Shown here: positions 39,595 to 48,989 of the stretch, piece after piece
Layout: each line of letters opens with the position of its first letter
How positions within the stretch are numbered: the stretch's first letter is position 1
From: Sphingomonas arenae
Lineage (GTDB): Bacteria > Pseudomonadota > Alphaproteobacteria > Sphingomonadales > Sphingomonadaceae
DNA: 64,000 bases
Assembly (NCBI RefSeq): GCF_016924655.1
Contig: NZ_JAFFJU010000002.1
Span: forward strand, 558,001-622,000
Direction: 5' to 3'
The notes under the pieces: model-generated
Databases searched by the model: none
Told to the model about the DNA's origin: nothing
What the model saw: the letters and a program-made list of their open reading frames with translations, nothing else
Position numbers and translations under genes: made by a program

Positions 39595-40463
39595 GCCGCA
39601 TACCCCTTGCATTCCATCCACTTGCCGCACGCCGCTTTGGCGAGGTCGCGCACGCGGCCGATGTAGGCCTGCCGCTCCGCCACGGAGATCACGCCGCGCG
39701 CCTGCAGGGTGTTGAAGATGTGGCTGGCCTTGATCGCCTGCTCGTAAGCCGGAATCGCGAGGCCGGCGCCGAGCGAGTTCTCCGCCTCGGCCGCGGCCTT
39801 GCGGAACAGGTCGAACAGCGCCTCGGTTTCCGCCACCTCGAAATGCCAGGCGCTCATCTGCTTTTCGTTGTCGAGGAACACGTCGCCGTAGGTCACGCCT
39901 TCGGAGTTGAACCGGAGGTCGAACACGTTGTCGACGCCCTGGATGTACATGGCGAGCCGTTCCAGCCCGTAGGTGAGCTCGCCGGCCACGGGCTTGCAGT
40001 CGAAGCCGCCGACCTGCTGGAAGTAGGTGAACTGCGTTACCTCCATTCCGTCGCACCAGACTTCCCAGCCGAGGCCCCAGGCGCCCAGTGTCGGGCTCTC
40101 CCAATCGTCCTCGACGAAGCGGATGTCGTGCTTGAGAGGATCGATCCCGATCGCGTCCAGGCTGCCGAGGTAGAGCTGCTGCAGGTCCGCGGGCGCGGGC
40201 TTCAGCATGACCTGATACTGATAGTAATGGCCAAGGCGGTTCGGGTTCTCGCCATAGCGCCCATCCGTTGGTCGCCGGCACGGCTGCACGTACGCCGCCT
40301 TCCATGGGTCCGGCCCGAGCGCCCGCAGCACCGTGGCCGGATGGAAGGTCCCCGCCCCCATCTCCATGTCGTAGGGCTGCAGGATCAGGCAGCCGCGCTC
40401 CGACCAATAATGGTGCAGCGTCAGGATCAGGTCCTGGAAGCTCAGTGGCGTTCTCTCTGTCAC
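39591..40463 (-). CDS. glyQ: Glycyl-tRNA synthetase alpha subunit
   Basis: A 290-residue class II catalytic subunit starting at GTG 40463. [33 protein letters not shown] and [13 protein letters not shown] are invariant family segments. It forms an alpha2beta2 enzyme with GlyS, whose gene overlaps its stop by four bases. Confidence 0.97.
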   Translation of the reverse strand: MTERTPLSFQDLILTLHHYWSERGCLILQPYDMEMGAGTFHPATVLRALGPDPWKAAYVQPCRRPTDGRYGENPNRLGHYYQYQVMLKPAPADLQQLYLGSLDAIGIDPLKHDIRFVEDDWESPTLGAWGLGWEVWCDGMEVTQFTYFQQVGGFDCKPVAGELTYGLERLAMYIQGVDNVFDLRFNSEGVTYGDVFLDNEKQMSAWHFEVAETEALFDLFRKAAAEAENSLGAGLAIPAYEQAIKASHIFNTLQARGVISVAERQAYIGRVRDLAKAACGKWMECKGYAA

Positions 40464-40547
40464 GGGCGGGCGTTTGGCAGGAGCTTGGGGCGCGGGCAAG
40501 TCGTGCCTACATGGCTCGTTAACCTGGGCCGGGAAAGAACAACACCG

Positions 40548-41441
40548 ATGATCATGAAGTGGGTACAGCGCGGCCTCGCCGCTCTCGGCATCGCGGCGGC
40601 GAGCGGCTGCGCTACCGCTCCGCAGGAACAGGTCGCCCGGCCTGCGCTGTGGCAAGTCGCCGACAAGGATACGACCATCTACCTGTTCGGCACGATCCAC
40701 GTGCTGCCCGACGAGCATAGCTGGCGCACGCCGACCCTGGAGAAAGCCATCGCGGGTTCGACCGATCTGATCGTCGAGACCATAATCGACCCGAGCAACC
40801 CGCAGAAGACGCAGGCGGTCATGCTGAACCTGGCGCAGAGCCCAGGACTGCCGCCGCTCCAGCAGCGCCTGCCGGAAGCGAAGCGCGCCGATCTCACCGC
40901 CACTCTGGCTCAACTCGGCATTCCGGCAGGAGCGCTGGACCGGTTCGAGACCTGGGCGGCGGCCCTGATCATCCTCCAGCTCCAGCTGCAGAAGGCGGGG
41001 CTGGAAAGTGACAATGGCGTCGAGTTCGTGCTGAAGCGCGACTTCGCCGCTGCCGGCAAGCCGATCGGCCAGCTCGAGACCAACGAGGAGCAGTTCGGCT
41101 TCTTCGACACCTTGCCGGAGGACTCCCAGCGACTCCTTCTGGAAGGGTCGATCGAGCGGCCGGAGGAACTCCGCACCGAGTTTGGCGCGATGCTCGCAGC
41201 CTGGACCCGCGGCGACGTGGCGGCCATCGCCAGGAGCTTCAATCGCGAGTTTTCGGAAGCTCCTGCGCTGGAGGACGCCCTGCTGAAGCGGCGCAATGCC
41301 AATTGGGCTCGGTGGATTGAACAGCGGCTTGCACAGCCTGGCAAGATCCTGGTGGCGGTCGGGGCTGGGCACCTAGCCGGCGACACCTCGGTTCAGTCGC
41401 TCCTGAAAGAGCGCGGCATCAAGGTCACTCGATTACAATAA
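40548..41441 (+). CDS. TraB/GumN family protein (first copy)
   Basis: A 297-residue protein with a cleavable signal or lipoprotein signal ([17 protein letters not shown]). The family core is [23 protein letters not shown] at 35-57, read in parts, with the conserved GTIH, an ExxxE region, and a C-terminal [10 protein letters not shown]. TraB/GumN proteins are thought to be metal-dependent (Tiki-like) peptidases, from the two GxxH motifs. A paralogue follows 86 bp downstream. ATG 40554 is an alternative start. Confidence 0.88.
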   Translation: MIMKWVQRGLAALGIAAASGCATAPQEQVARPALWQVADKDTTIYLFGTIHVLPDEHSWRTPTLEKAIAGSTDLIVETIIDPSNPQKTQAVMLNLAQSPGLPPLQQRLPEAKRADLTATLAQLGIPAGALDRFETWAAALIILQLQLQKAGLESDNGVEFVLKRDFAAAGKPIGQLETNEEQFGFFDTLPEDSQRLLLEGSIERPEELRTEFGAMLAAWTRGDVAAIARSFNREFSEAPALEDALLKRRNANWARWIEQRLAQPGKILVAVGAGHLAGDTSVQSLLKERGIKVTRLQ

Positions 41442-41527
41442 TTCACCCTGCCTCTTCAGCCACTTGACACTCCGTTAACTGTCAGCGGACACTATCGGCT
41501 TGAACAACGCGGCTGGGGGGTCGCAAC

Positions 41528-42433
41528 ATGGTCGGTGGAAGGTCTCTCCGGGGCAAGTGCGCCCGGAGCACGAGAGCGTTCGGCCTGGTGAAGCGGCTCT
41601 GGCGAGCATCCGCTGCTCTGCTGGTTCTGACCGCGCCCGCCGCAGCGGGAGCGCATGACGCAGCATCACCGGCTGGGCTCACTGAAGAATGCGCCAATCC
41701 GGCTCTCTGGGTCGTCCGCGACTCCGACACGACCGTCTATCTGTTCGGGACCTTCCACGCCCACGACGGCAAGGCCCACTGGTTCGACCATGCGGTCAGA
41801 CAGGCTTTCGATGGCTCGGACGAACTGGTCCTTGAAACATTGGTCCCGGAGAGTCCCGCCGCGATTGACGCCGCCTTGGCTCGCCACCGGGCGCGCAAGT
41901 TGGTGGCGGCCTCTCCTGCCCTTCCGGCAGCCCAGCCCAGCGCAGGTCTCGCGGGGACGCGTCAGGCGATGACCGCGGCCAAGTCCGTCGGCTTGTCCGT
42001 TGAGCAAGGCGCCGACGCCGTGCTCCATCGTGCCGCGACTGCCGCGGGAAAGCCCGTCTTGGGTCTCGAAAGCTTCGAGTTCCAACTGGCCATGTACGAT
42101 CGTCTGCCAGGTGCCGCCGCCAGTCCGGCGCGAGCGAAGCCCAAGGCCTCTCCGGCGGTCATTGCCGGCCAGATGAAGCAAATGGTCGGGGCATGGAACG
42201 CGGGCGATCACCGGACCTTCGAAGGCGTGGTGTCGGCTGTTCAGGCACAATCCCCAGAGGCCTACCGCATCCTGTTCGCTGACCGAAATGCGGCCTGGTC
42301 CGAGTGGGTGACGGCTAGAATGAAATTGCCGGGCACCGTCTTCGTGGCCGTGGGCACCGGGCATCTCGTCGGCAAAGACAGCTTGCAGGCACTGTTGGCA
42401 GCGAAGGGGCTGACGAGCGCACGCGTGCACTGA
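41528..42433 (+). CDS. TraB/GumN family protein (second copy)
   Basis: A 301-residue paralogue of the preceding gene. After an N-terminal hydrophobic signal (about 25-42) it has NPALWVVRDSDTTVYLFGTFH and a C-terminal VAVGTGHLVGKDS, the two conserved GxxH blocks. The middle diverges strongly from the first copy and is Ala/Pro-rich, so this is an old duplication. TTGACA at 41464 upstream may be its -35 box. Confidence 0.87.
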   Translation: MVGGRSLRGKCARSTRAFGLVKRLWRASAALLVLTAPAAAGAHDAASPAGLTEECANPALWVVRDSDTTVYLFGTFHAHDGKAHWFDHAVRQAFDGSDELVLETLVPESPAAIDAALARHRARKLVAASPALPAAQPSAGLAGTRQAMTAAKSVGLSVEQGADAVLHRAATAAGKPVLGLESFEFQLAMYDRLPGAAASPARAKPKASPAVIAGQMKQMVGAWNAGDHRTFEGVVSAVQAQSPEAYRILFADRNAAWSEWVTARMKLPGTVFVAVGTGHLVGKDSLQALLAAKGLTSARVH

Positions 42434-42447
42434 ACGTCAGCTCTGCA

Positions 42448-42460
42448 TGACTTAGTGTCA
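42448..42460. promoter_or_regulatory. Distal copy of Xre operator motif
   Basis: TGACTTAGTGTCA, an 11/13 match to the palindrome at 42506-42518, 8 bp upstream of a TTGACA -35 box (42468-42473). Confidence 0.5.
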
Positions 42461-42505
42461 GCTATGCTTGACAAATCCCCGACTCACGGATACGTAAGGC
42501 ACACC

Positions 42506-42518
42506 TGACATCGTGTCA
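42506..42518. promoter_or_regulatory. Proximal Xre operator palindrome
   Basis: TGACATCGTGTCA, within the perfect palindrome CTGACA-TCG-TGTCAG (42505-42519), 18 bp before the Xre start at 42537. With the upstream copy it brackets the likely promoter, as expected for an autorepressed helix-turn-helix gene. Confidence 0.6.
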
Positions 42519-42536
42519 GGGGAGCCGGACACTGCG

Positions 42537-42749
42537 ATGAACAATCGACTGCGAGTCTTGCGGGCGGAACGGGGCTGGAGCCAGGCGGAGCTTGGCGGCC
42601 GGCTTGGCGTATCCCGTCAGGCCGTCAACGCGATTGAAACAGGCAAGTACGATCCGTCGCTCCCGCTCGCTTTCAAGCTCGCGCGGCTGTTCGAGCTGCG
42701 GATCGAGGAGATCTTCGATGATGGTGAAGTCGACCATGGACACGGGTGA
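42537..42749 (+). CDS. Xre-family transcriptional regulator
   Basis: A 70-residue helix-turn-helix protein starting at ATG 42537: LRVLRAERGWSQAELGGRLGVSRQAVNAIETGKYDPSLP is the whole DNA-binding fold (read here in family form), ending FELRIEEIFDD. Small regulators of this YgzD/Cro type often pair with a membrane protein. The downstream gene starts inside it (ATG 42718), so the two are coupled. Confidence 0.92.
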   Translation: MNNRLRVLRAERGWSQAELGGRLGVSRQAVNAIETGKYDPSLPLAFKLARLFELRIEEIFDDGEVDHGHG

Positions 42750-43185
42750 GGGCGAGCGCCTGCTGGCGGCGCGGCGCCGACGATTCTGGACGATCGTTGC
42801 GCTGCTGGTCGGGACAGGAGCCCTCGTGGGCTTCTTCAGCGGCATGTACGCCGGCTACACCGACGCGGCCCGCGCGGAAGGAGGTGTCGCGGCTCTCGGG
42901 CCGAGTGACTTTCCATTCGTCCTCCGCATTGCAGCTGTTGCGGCCGCGGTCCTTGCTTTCGCAGCCTTGACCTGGTGGTTCACCGTTTCGGTCGACGAGT
43001 TGGAGATTGCGGACAACCTGTGGGGCTCAACCGCAGGCCTCTATGCCTACTCGATCCTGTTTCCGGCCTGGTGGGCGCTTTGGAAGCTCGAAGTTACCAG
43101 CGAGCCGGATGACTGGATCATATTCGCCACAAGCCTGATCGTCGCAGGCATCGTCTATCTGTGGCGCAAGTGGCGGTACCGGTGA
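42718..43185 (+). CDS. Membrane protein paired with Xre regulator
   Basis: A 155-residue protein with four hydrophobic segments (about 24-46, 66-88, 102-118 and 130-147), starting at ATG 42718 with GAGGAG seven bases upstream, inside the 3' end of the xre gene. No named domain is recognised. The overlap and the common pattern of Xre plus small multi-pass membrane protein suggest that it is a partner or target of the regulator. Confidence 0.75.
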   Translation: MMVKSTMDTGEGERLLAARRRRFWTIVALLVGTGALVGFFSGMYAGYTDAARAEGGVAALGPSDFPFVLRIAAVAAAVLAFAALTWWFTVSVDELEIADNLWGSTAGLYAYSILFPAWWALWKLEVTSEPDDWIIFATSLIVAGIVYLWRKWRYR

Positions 43186-43282
43186 CCGCCGTTTGCAGAC
43201 CCATGCCTGCCAGGCCGTCGAAAGTTCATCGGTACGGTCACATTCACTCTTTAGCCAAACGTCATCTCACTGGGGGAACACC

Positions 43283-45145
43283 ATGCGCCTGACCAAACTT
43301 GCCATTCTTTCGACCACTGCCCTGCTCTTCGCTGCCGCGCCGGCCGCGGCCCAGCAGAAGAAGGTCATCGCTACCGCTGCCGATCTGCCGCGCGTGCAGG
43401 TGCAGCTGCCCGCCAAGCCCAGCGAGATCGCGATCAATGGCGGTCCGCAGCTGGAAGCACTGGAAACGCAGCTCGAGGCTTATGTGCGTGACCTCATGAC
43501 CAACTACGACATCCAGGACCGCTCGACGCGCATGGGCCTGCTCAGCGTGCTGGCGCAGGATGCGCTGGTAGACAATCGCTGGGACGAATATCTGAAGCTC
43601 GCGGACGAGATCGCGGCGCTGGAGGAAAAGCCGGCGCAGCGCGCCGTCTCCGGTTTGCTGGGCCGCTCCTATGCGCGCGCCGCCAAGGCGGTTGGGGAAG
43701 GCAGCCCCCAGTTCGCCGACCGCTTCGAGACTGAGCTTCGCACTGCTCTCCAGGCGCTCGATTGGTCATTGGTGGCCGATTCAATCCAGGCGAGCCGCGG
43801 AAGCTACCAGACGATGAGCCGCGACCTGATCGTCGGTGGCTTGCAAGGCGGACTGGACACCGCCGCCGCGGCCCAGAACAACAAGGTCGATATCGGGATC
43901 GCCGGAGCGCTGATCGGTGCACACCGCACGCTCACCGAAGTGCTGCCGCTCAAGGACCGCATTTTCCGGGTCTATGACGCGCAGGTGAAGGCGAACCAGA
44001 AGGAGAAGGCAGACCGCTGGAGCGAGCGGCTGGTCGAGCTCACGCCCGCCCAAGCGCAGCAGCCGGTGGTGATCGCGATCTGGGACGGCGGCTTCGATCC
44101 GTCGGTGTTCGGGAGCAACTTGTGGCGCAACGCCAAGGAGCAGGCCAACGGCCGCGACGACGACGGCAATGGCTTCGTGGACGACGTTCACGGCATCGCG
44201 TTCACGCCGGAGTGGACGCCGTCGACCGGCGATCTCCGGCCCATGCCCGCTGAGGACACGTCCAACCTGCCGTCTCTGCTCAAGCTGGTGAAAGGATCGC
44301 TTGACCAACAGGCGGCAGTGGACTCCGCGGAAGCCGCGGCCATGCGGCAGCGGCTGTCCACGCTCAAGCCGAACGAGGTTCTGCCCTTCTCTCTGCAGAT
44401 GGCGCGGGTCGGTCTGTTCCTTCACGGCACCGCAACCGGCTGGACCAGCAGCGTCGGCAACCCCGCCGCGCGGTTGCTCAACACCCGCTTCGACTACGAG
44501 ATCGCCGCCGTGCCCAAGGCGATGGACGAGAAGATCGCCGAGAACTTCGCCGATCACGTGTCCCGCGCTATTGCCTATTACAAGGCAAACGGGGTTCGCG
44601 TCGTGAACATGAGCTGGCGCATTACCGAGCCGCAGATCGAGGCGATGTTCGCCGCGCATGAGCCTGACCTGGCCAAGCGCAAGGCCCGCACGAAGGCCGT
44701 GTTTGACCGCATGAACGGTGCGCTGGAGACAGCCTTCCGCTCGGCCCCCGACGTCCTATTCATCGCCGGGGCTGGCAACGAGGACCAGGACGTCGACTTC
44801 GTTCGCAGCTTCCCGGCCGGCATCAACCTGCCCAACGTGATCACCGTGGGTGCGGTCGACGTAGCTCTGCAGCCCGCCGGCTTCACCAGCTATGGCAAGT
44901 CGATCGACCTCTACGCCAACGGCTTCGAAGTGCCCTCCAAGGCGCCGACCGGGCTGCCGATCAACATCTCCGGCACCTCGCTTGCCGCCCCGCAGGTCAC
45001 CAACCTCGCCGGCAAGCTCCTCGCGGTGAACCCGAAGCTGACGGTCGCGCAGCTTCGCCAGATCATCGAGGAGACCTCCACGGAGGAAGGACCCAAGAAG
45101 TTCAAGGTGATCAACCCGAAGGCGGCACTCGCCCGGGCCAAGTAA
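43283..45145 (+). CDS. Exported subtilisin-like S8 serine protease
   Basis: A 620-residue protein starting at ATG 43283 (GGGGGAA upstream). Signal peptide 1-23 ends PAAAQ. Residues 24-255 form a helical N-terminal region of no recognised family. The S8 triad is Asp268 (AIWDGGFDPS), His381 (LHGTATG) and Ser566 (SGTSLAAP), with oxyanion Asn499 (AGAGNE). The loop RDDDGNGFVDDVHG (291-304) is a typical S8 segment. The gap of 112 residues between Asp and His is unusually large. Probable periplasmic protease. Confidence 0.9.
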   Translation: MRLTKLAILSTTALLFAAAPAAAQQKKVIATAADLPRVQVQLPAKPSEIAINGGPQLEALETQLEAYVRDLMTNYDIQDRSTRMGLLSVLAQDALVDNRWDEYLKLADEIAALEEKPAQRAVSGLLGRSYARAAKAVGEGSPQFADRFETELRTALQALDWSLVADSIQASRGSYQTMSRDLIVGGLQGGLDTAAAAQNNKVDIGIAGALIGAHRTLTEVLPLKDRIFRVYDAQVKANQKEKADRWSERLVELTPAQAQQPVVIAIWDGGFDPSVFGSNLWRNAKEQANGRDDDGNGFVDDVHGIAFTPEWTPSTGDLRPMPAEDTSNLPSLLKLVKGSLDQQAAVDSAEAAAMRQRLSTLKPNEVLPFSLQMARVGLFLHGTATGWTSSVGNPAARLLNTRFDYEIAAVPKAMDEKIAENFADHVSRAIAYYKANGVRVVNMSWRITEPQIEAMFAAHEPDLAKRKARTKAVFDRMNGALETAFRSAPDVLFIAGAGNEDQDVDFVRSFPAGINLPNVITVGAVDVALQPAGFTSYGKSIDLYANGFEVPSKAPTGLPINISGTSLAAPQVTNLAGKLLAVNPKLTVAQLRQIIEETSTEEGPKKFKVINPKAALARAK

Positions 45146-45152
45146 GCGCATC

Positions 45153-45181
45153 GGGGCGCGTCATTTGCCATGACGCGCCCC
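45153..45181 (+). terminator. Terminator of the S8 protease gene
   Basis: Perfect 12-bp arms GGGGCGCGTCAT and ATGACGCGCCCC with a 5-base loop, starting 8 bases after the stop. The following CTTCC is only weakly T-rich. Confidence 0.75.
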
Positions 45182-45265
45182 TTCCGCTATGCGCCCGGCC
45201 GCTCCCCATGGTCATCCCTGGAGGCGTGGGGGCTCACACACGAACTTACATAAGGAATTGCACGC

Positions 45266-45889
45266 ATGAGCGAACAGCTGACGCTGCCCGCCGAGACGCG
45301 TGACCGGGCTGGCAAGGGAGCCTCCCGTGCACTGCGTCGCGAAGGTCGGGTCCCCGCCGTTGTCTACGGCGCCAACCAGGAGCCGCTGGGCATCCACGTC
45401 GAGGAAAAGCTCCTCGCGAAGATGCTTTCGACCGGTCACTTCATGAACACGGTGGTCATGATCGATGCCGGCGGCGAGGCTGTCCGCACCCTGCCCAAGG
45501 ACGTGCAGTTCCATCCCGTGACCAGCCGCCCCGTGCACGTCGACTTCCTCCGTATCGGCGAGCACAGCAAGGTGACGGTCGCGGTGCCCGTGCGCTTCAC
45601 CGACGAAGAGGGCAGTCCCGGCATCAAGCGCGGCGGCGTGCTCAATGTCGTCCGCCACGAGCTGGAACTCGTCTGCGATGCGGCCGAGATCCCCGACGAG
45701 ATCGTCATCAGCCTCGCCGGCCTCGATGTGGGTGACAGCCTCCACATCTCGGCGGTCCAACTGCCTCAGGGTACCGAGAGCGCGATCACCGACCGCGACT
45801 TCACCATCGCCACCGTCGTCGCTCCGTCCGCGCTGAAGAGCGAGGAAGGCGACACCCAGACGGAAGCCGAAGGCGGCGACGAGGGTTAA
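45266..45889 (+). CDS. rplY: 50S ribosomal protein L25/general stress protein Ctc
   Basis: A 207-residue long-form L25. Residues 1-95 bind 5S rRNA ([19 protein letters not shown]); the C-terminal TL5/Ctc beta-domain follows ([21 protein letters not shown], in two parts) and an acidic tail. It precedes pth, the standard arrangement, although a strong terminator lies between. Confidence 0.96.
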   Translation: MSEQLTLPAETRDRAGKGASRALRREGRVPAVVYGANQEPLGIHVEEKLLAKMLSTGHFMNTVVMIDAGGEAVRTLPKDVQFHPVTSRPVHVDFLRIGEHSKVTVAVPVRFTDEEGSPGIKRGGVLNVVRHELELVCDAAEIPDEIVISLAGLDVGDSLHISAVQLPQGTESAITDRDFTIATVVAPSALKSEEGDTQTEAEGGDEG

Positions 45890-45900
45890 CTCACCAGACC

Positions 45901-45953
45901 CGCTCACCCTGAGTAGCGGCGAAGTCTCTACTCAGGGTGAGCGCTTTATTTTT
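45901..45953 (+). terminator. Rho-independent terminator of rplY
   Basis: Perfect 16-bp arms CGCTCACCCTGAGTAG and CTACTCAGGGTGAGCG, 11-base loop, then CTTTATTTTT. The stem also resembles dispersed repeats in this group. Confidence 0.92.
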
Positions 45954-45978
45954 CGCGCGCCCGCCCTACTAACCCGCC

Positions 45979-46551
45979 ATGCAGATCTGGGCAGGCCTCG
46001 GTAACCCGGGCGCGCAATATGCGCTCCACCGGCACAACGTCGGCTTCATGGCGGCCGACATCATCGCCGAGGTCCACGCCTTTTCGCCCTGGACCAAGAA
46101 GTTCCGCAGCCTGGTCGCCGAAGGCCGCATCGGCCGCCACCGCACCCTGCTGCTGAAGCCCCAAACCTTCATGAACGACAGCGGCGACGCGGTTCAGCAG
46201 GCGCTGCACTTCTACAAGCTCGACGAGGGCGCCCTCACCGTCTTCCATGACGAACTCGATCTCGCGCCGTTCAAGGTCAAGGTGCGCACCGGCGGCGGCC
46301 TCGCCGGCCATAATGGCCTGCGCTCGATCAACGCCTCGCTCGGCCCCGACTTCCGCCGCGTCCGCATCGGCATCGGCCATCCCGGCCACAAGGACCGCGT
46401 CACGCCACACGTCCTCGGCAACTATGCCAAGGCCGAGATGGAGCCCCTGTCCGACCTCCTCGCGGCCATCGCCGCCGGGGCCGAGTGGCTTGCCAAAGGC
46501 GACGACGTGCGCTTCATGAGCGAGGTCGCCCGCCGCCTCCACCAGGACTGA
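45979..46551 (+). CDS. pth: Peptidyl-tRNA hydrolase
   Basis: A 190-residue enzyme that recycles peptidyl-tRNA. GLGNPGAQYALHRHNVGF (6-23) includes the catalytic His19 with Asn20; KPQTFMNDSG, HDELDLAPFKVKV and GGGLAGHNGLRSI are the other conserved blocks. Its 3' end overlaps the convergent DUF2236 gene by 38 bases. Confidence 0.97.
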   Translation: MQIWAGLGNPGAQYALHRHNVGFMAADIIAEVHAFSPWTKKFRSLVAEGRIGRHRTLLLKPQTFMNDSGDAVQQALHFYKLDEGALTVFHDELDLAPFKVKVRTGGGLAGHNGLRSINASLGPDFRRVRIGIGHPGHKDRVTPHVLGNYAKAEMEPLSDLLAAIAAGAEWLAKGDDVRFMSEVARRLHQD

Positions 46552-47404
46552 GCCGCCGCCCGGCCTGGCTCCACGGCGCGTCGGGTACCTCGATCGCTCC
46601 GCTCACCCGCGCCGCCAGCCGCAGCAACGCCCGCCCGCCCCTTCCCAGGCCCGGCTCTGCGCGCAGGCCGAGTCGCTCGCGCAGGCAGAGCGGAACCAGC
46701 GACAGGGCCCCCCGTGCGAGCAGCGGCTGCAGCCACCCCGCTCCGCCCGGCAGAATCCTGCCCGTCCTCATGATCGCTAGGAACTCGTGCAGCACAGGCG
46801 ATGGGCCGAGCCGCGGTGCCATCTCCGCCAGCAGTGCCCACATCTCCCCTCGCGAACGCGGCGCATCCGCGACCCCGTACAGCGCCGCGCCCAGGCTCGC
46901 CTCGTCGTAGAAGGCGTCCTCCTCCCCGGCCGACAGCGGTGCCACATACGCCTTGTACGCTTCGACAAATCCGAACGCCGCCGTCGCCTGGACCCACCGC
47001 AGCAGCACCGGATCGTCCGCACGGTACGGCTCGCCCGCGTCCGTCACCCCGCGCACTTGGCGGTGAATCCCATTCACCCGCCTCGCATAACCCTCGAACC
47101 GGCTCCTAGCGCCATAGACCGTGATCATCGCGCCCAATCCGGTGCGCCGCATCCGCTCCCGCGGGTCTCGGCGGAAGCTGCTGTGGTCCCACACGCCCGA
47201 TCGCACCCCCGGCTCCCCAAGCTCCAGCAAGACAGCCGTGATGCCGCCGACCGCCAGGCTCACCGGGTTCTGGAACACGCGCCACGAGACGGAGGCCGGC
47301 CCGACGATTGCCGGCTCTCCCGCGGGCACGGTGAAGTCCTCCTCCGGGAAGACCAGCTCGCGCGCCAGCAGCGGCCCGGCGATCCTGCTCAACAGCCAGC
47401 TCAT
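46514..47404 (-). CDS. MpaB/DUF2236 family oxygenase-like protein
   Basis: A 296-residue protein starting at ATG 47404. FQNPVSLAVGGITAVLLEL, DHSSFRRDPRERMRRT and DPVLLRWVQATAAFGFVEAY are typical of the MpaB/latex-clearing-protein family (DUF2236), haem b proteins in the characterised rubber oxygenase. The conserved RRT and H-rich segments are kept but I cannot place the haem ligand by eye. Substrate unknown. The C-terminal Gly-rich end overlaps pth. Confidence 0.82.
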   Translation of the reverse strand: MSWLLSRIAGPLLARELVFPEEDFTVPAGEPAIVGPASVSWRVFQNPVSLAVGGITAVLLELGEPGVRSGVWDHSSFRRDPRERMRRTGLGAMITVYGARSRFEGYARRVNGIHRQVRGVTDAGEPYRADDPVLLRWVQATAAFGFVEAYKAYVAPLSAGEEDAFYDEASLGAALYGVADAPRSRGEMWALLAEMAPRLGPSPVLHEFLAIMRTGRILPGGAGWLQPLLARGALSLVPLCLRERLGLRAEPGLGRGGRALLRLAARVSGAIEVPDAPWSQAGRRLSPGGGGGRPRS

Positions 47405-47509
47405 GCATCCCGAACGCTCCACGCCGGCCGCTTGCCCCGCCCGCACGCCGCGCTAGGTTGCCCCATGGCCTTTCACCGCCTCTTAGCTCCTCCGGTTTAA
47501 GGCAGCGCC

Positions 47510-48967
47510 ATGGACATGGCCGCGACCTGGACCCCCGCCCGCACCGGCAGCCTGGCCCCGAGCCTCATCCTGCTCGCCGCAGCAGTGGTCGCCGCCAACG
47601 TCCAGAGCTTCTTTATCCCGATCGACGGCGATGTTTCCTGGCTGATCACCGTCTCGGAACAGGTGCTCGCCGGCAAGCGGCTCTACATCGACCTGTTCGA
47701 GGTCAATCCGCCCGCCTCCGTCTGGCTCTACGTGCCGATGGTGTGGCTCGCCCAGCTCACCGGCCTGCGCGCCGAGGGAGTCGTCGCGGGCACCACCATC
47801 CTGCTCGCCTTTCTCTGCTCTTTCGCGACCCTCCGGCTCGCCAGCCGCCTCCGCCATTCACCTCCGCCAATCGCGTTCGCCGCCACCCTCGGCTTCGTCA
47901 CTCTAGTCCTCCCCGGCGGCCTGTTCGCCCAGCGCGAGCATGTCGCCCTCCTGCTCGCCCTGCCGACGCTGACGGTGTTCGCACTGCTGGCCGAGCAGCA
48001 CCCGCTGAGCGCTCGCACGCGCTTCGTCGCTGGCCTCGCCGCCGGGCTGGTCGTTGTTATCAAGCCGCATTTCGCGCTTGCCGTCGGCCCGGCCGCGCTC
48101 TGGGCCGCGTGGCAGGCGCGCTCACTTCGGCCGCTCGTGCCCGCCATCGTCGCCGGCGCGCTGGTCCTTGCCGCCTATGCGGCCGGCCTGCTGCTCTTCG
48201 CCCGCGCTTACTTCGACTACCTCCCGTTGCTCGCGGGCACCTACCTGCACATGCGCGAGCGCTGGCACCTGATGCTTGCAGGTCCGAGCGTCTTCACCCC
48301 CGCCGCCTTGCTCGGCCTGGCCGCCCTCCTACGTCCCGCCCGCGTGCCGCCGCTCGCCACGACTCTGTTCCTCGGAACCGTGGGTTTCGCCCTCGCCGCA
48401 GTCATCCAGGGCAAGAGCTACGCCAACCACGCCCTCCCCGGCACCGCGCTCGGCATCGCGGCGTTCGGCGTCCTGCTGCTCAAGGGTGGCGTCACGCGCG
48501 AGCGCCAGCGCCTCGTCGGGGCGGCCGCCCTGATCATGGCCGCGATCCCGCTCTCTTCCACCCACCGCATCCTGCCCCAGCCCGGACTCGCCGAAGCCCT
48601 TCGCCGAGTCGCGCCGCCAAATCCGAAGATGATCACGCTCGGCACCGAACTGGTGACGGGCCACCCCGCCGTTCGCAACGTCGACGGCCGCTGGATCGGC
48701 TCCCGCGCCTCGCTGTTCACCGTCGCCGGCGTCCAGTACCGCCGCCCCACAAAGATGAGCGGAGCCGAGCGCGTCCAGCTCGAACGCTGGTACCAGGCCG
48801 ATATCCAGTCCTTCGCCGACGACGTCGCTCGCGGCCGGCCCGACGTGGTCCTGGTCGAAGTCCTCGAGAAACGCTGGATTGCCCGCGAGCCGCTGCTGGT
48901 GAAGGCCATGCGCCCCTATCGCTACGCCACGCGCGCCGGCGACATCGAGATCTGGTTGCGCCGCTGA
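47510..48967 (+). CDS. Polytopic membrane protein, GT-C glycosyltransferase-like
   Basis: A 485-residue protein with about 10-11 hydrophobic segments over residues 18-390 and a soluble C-terminal part. The first loop holds PIDGDVSWLITVSEQVLAG and LYIDLFEVNPP, the acidic-loop arrangement of GT-C enzymes that use polyprenyl-linked sugars. I cannot assign a donor or acceptor. It is divergent from the DUF2236 gene and 22 bp from the oxygenase downstream. Confidence 0.72.
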   Translation: MDMAATWTPARTGSLAPSLILLAAAVVAANVQSFFIPIDGDVSWLITVSEQVLAGKRLYIDLFEVNPPASVWLYVPMVWLAQLTGLRAEGVVAGTTILLAFLCSFATLRLASRLRHSPPPIAFAATLGFVTLVLPGGLFAQREHVALLLALPTLTVFALLAEQHPLSARTRFVAGLAAGLVVVIKPHFALAVGPAALWAAWQARSLRPLVPAIVAGALVLAAYAAGLLLFARAYFDYLPLLAGTYLHMRERWHLMLAGPSVFTPAALLGLAALLRPARVPPLATTLFLGTVGFALAAVIQGKSYANHALPGTALGIAAFGVLLLKGGVTRERQRLVGAAALIMAAIPLSSTHRILPQPGLAEALRRVAPPNPKMITLGTELVTGHPAVRNVDGRWIGSRASLFTVAGVQYRRPTKMSGAERVQLERWYQADIQSFADDVARGRPDVVLVEVLEKRWIAREPLLVKAMRPYRYATRAGDIEIWLRR

Positions 48968-48989
48968 CCGTCCGCGCTACGGCAGCCTT

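Noticed and set aside
38188-39666. A 492-codon plus-strand frame antisense to glyS
   Set aside because: glyS is unmistakable on the other strand; this frame is open only because of high GC.
45901-45943. Treating the rplY downstream palindrome as a third copy of the 87-bp element
   Set aside because: It is only 43 bp, its arms do not share the GTCA ends, and a T-run follows, so it is best read as a terminator.
46785-47109. Short plus-strand frames within the DUF2236 gene
   Set aside because: They are Pro/Arg-rich shadows of a gene with clear family motifs on the minus strand.
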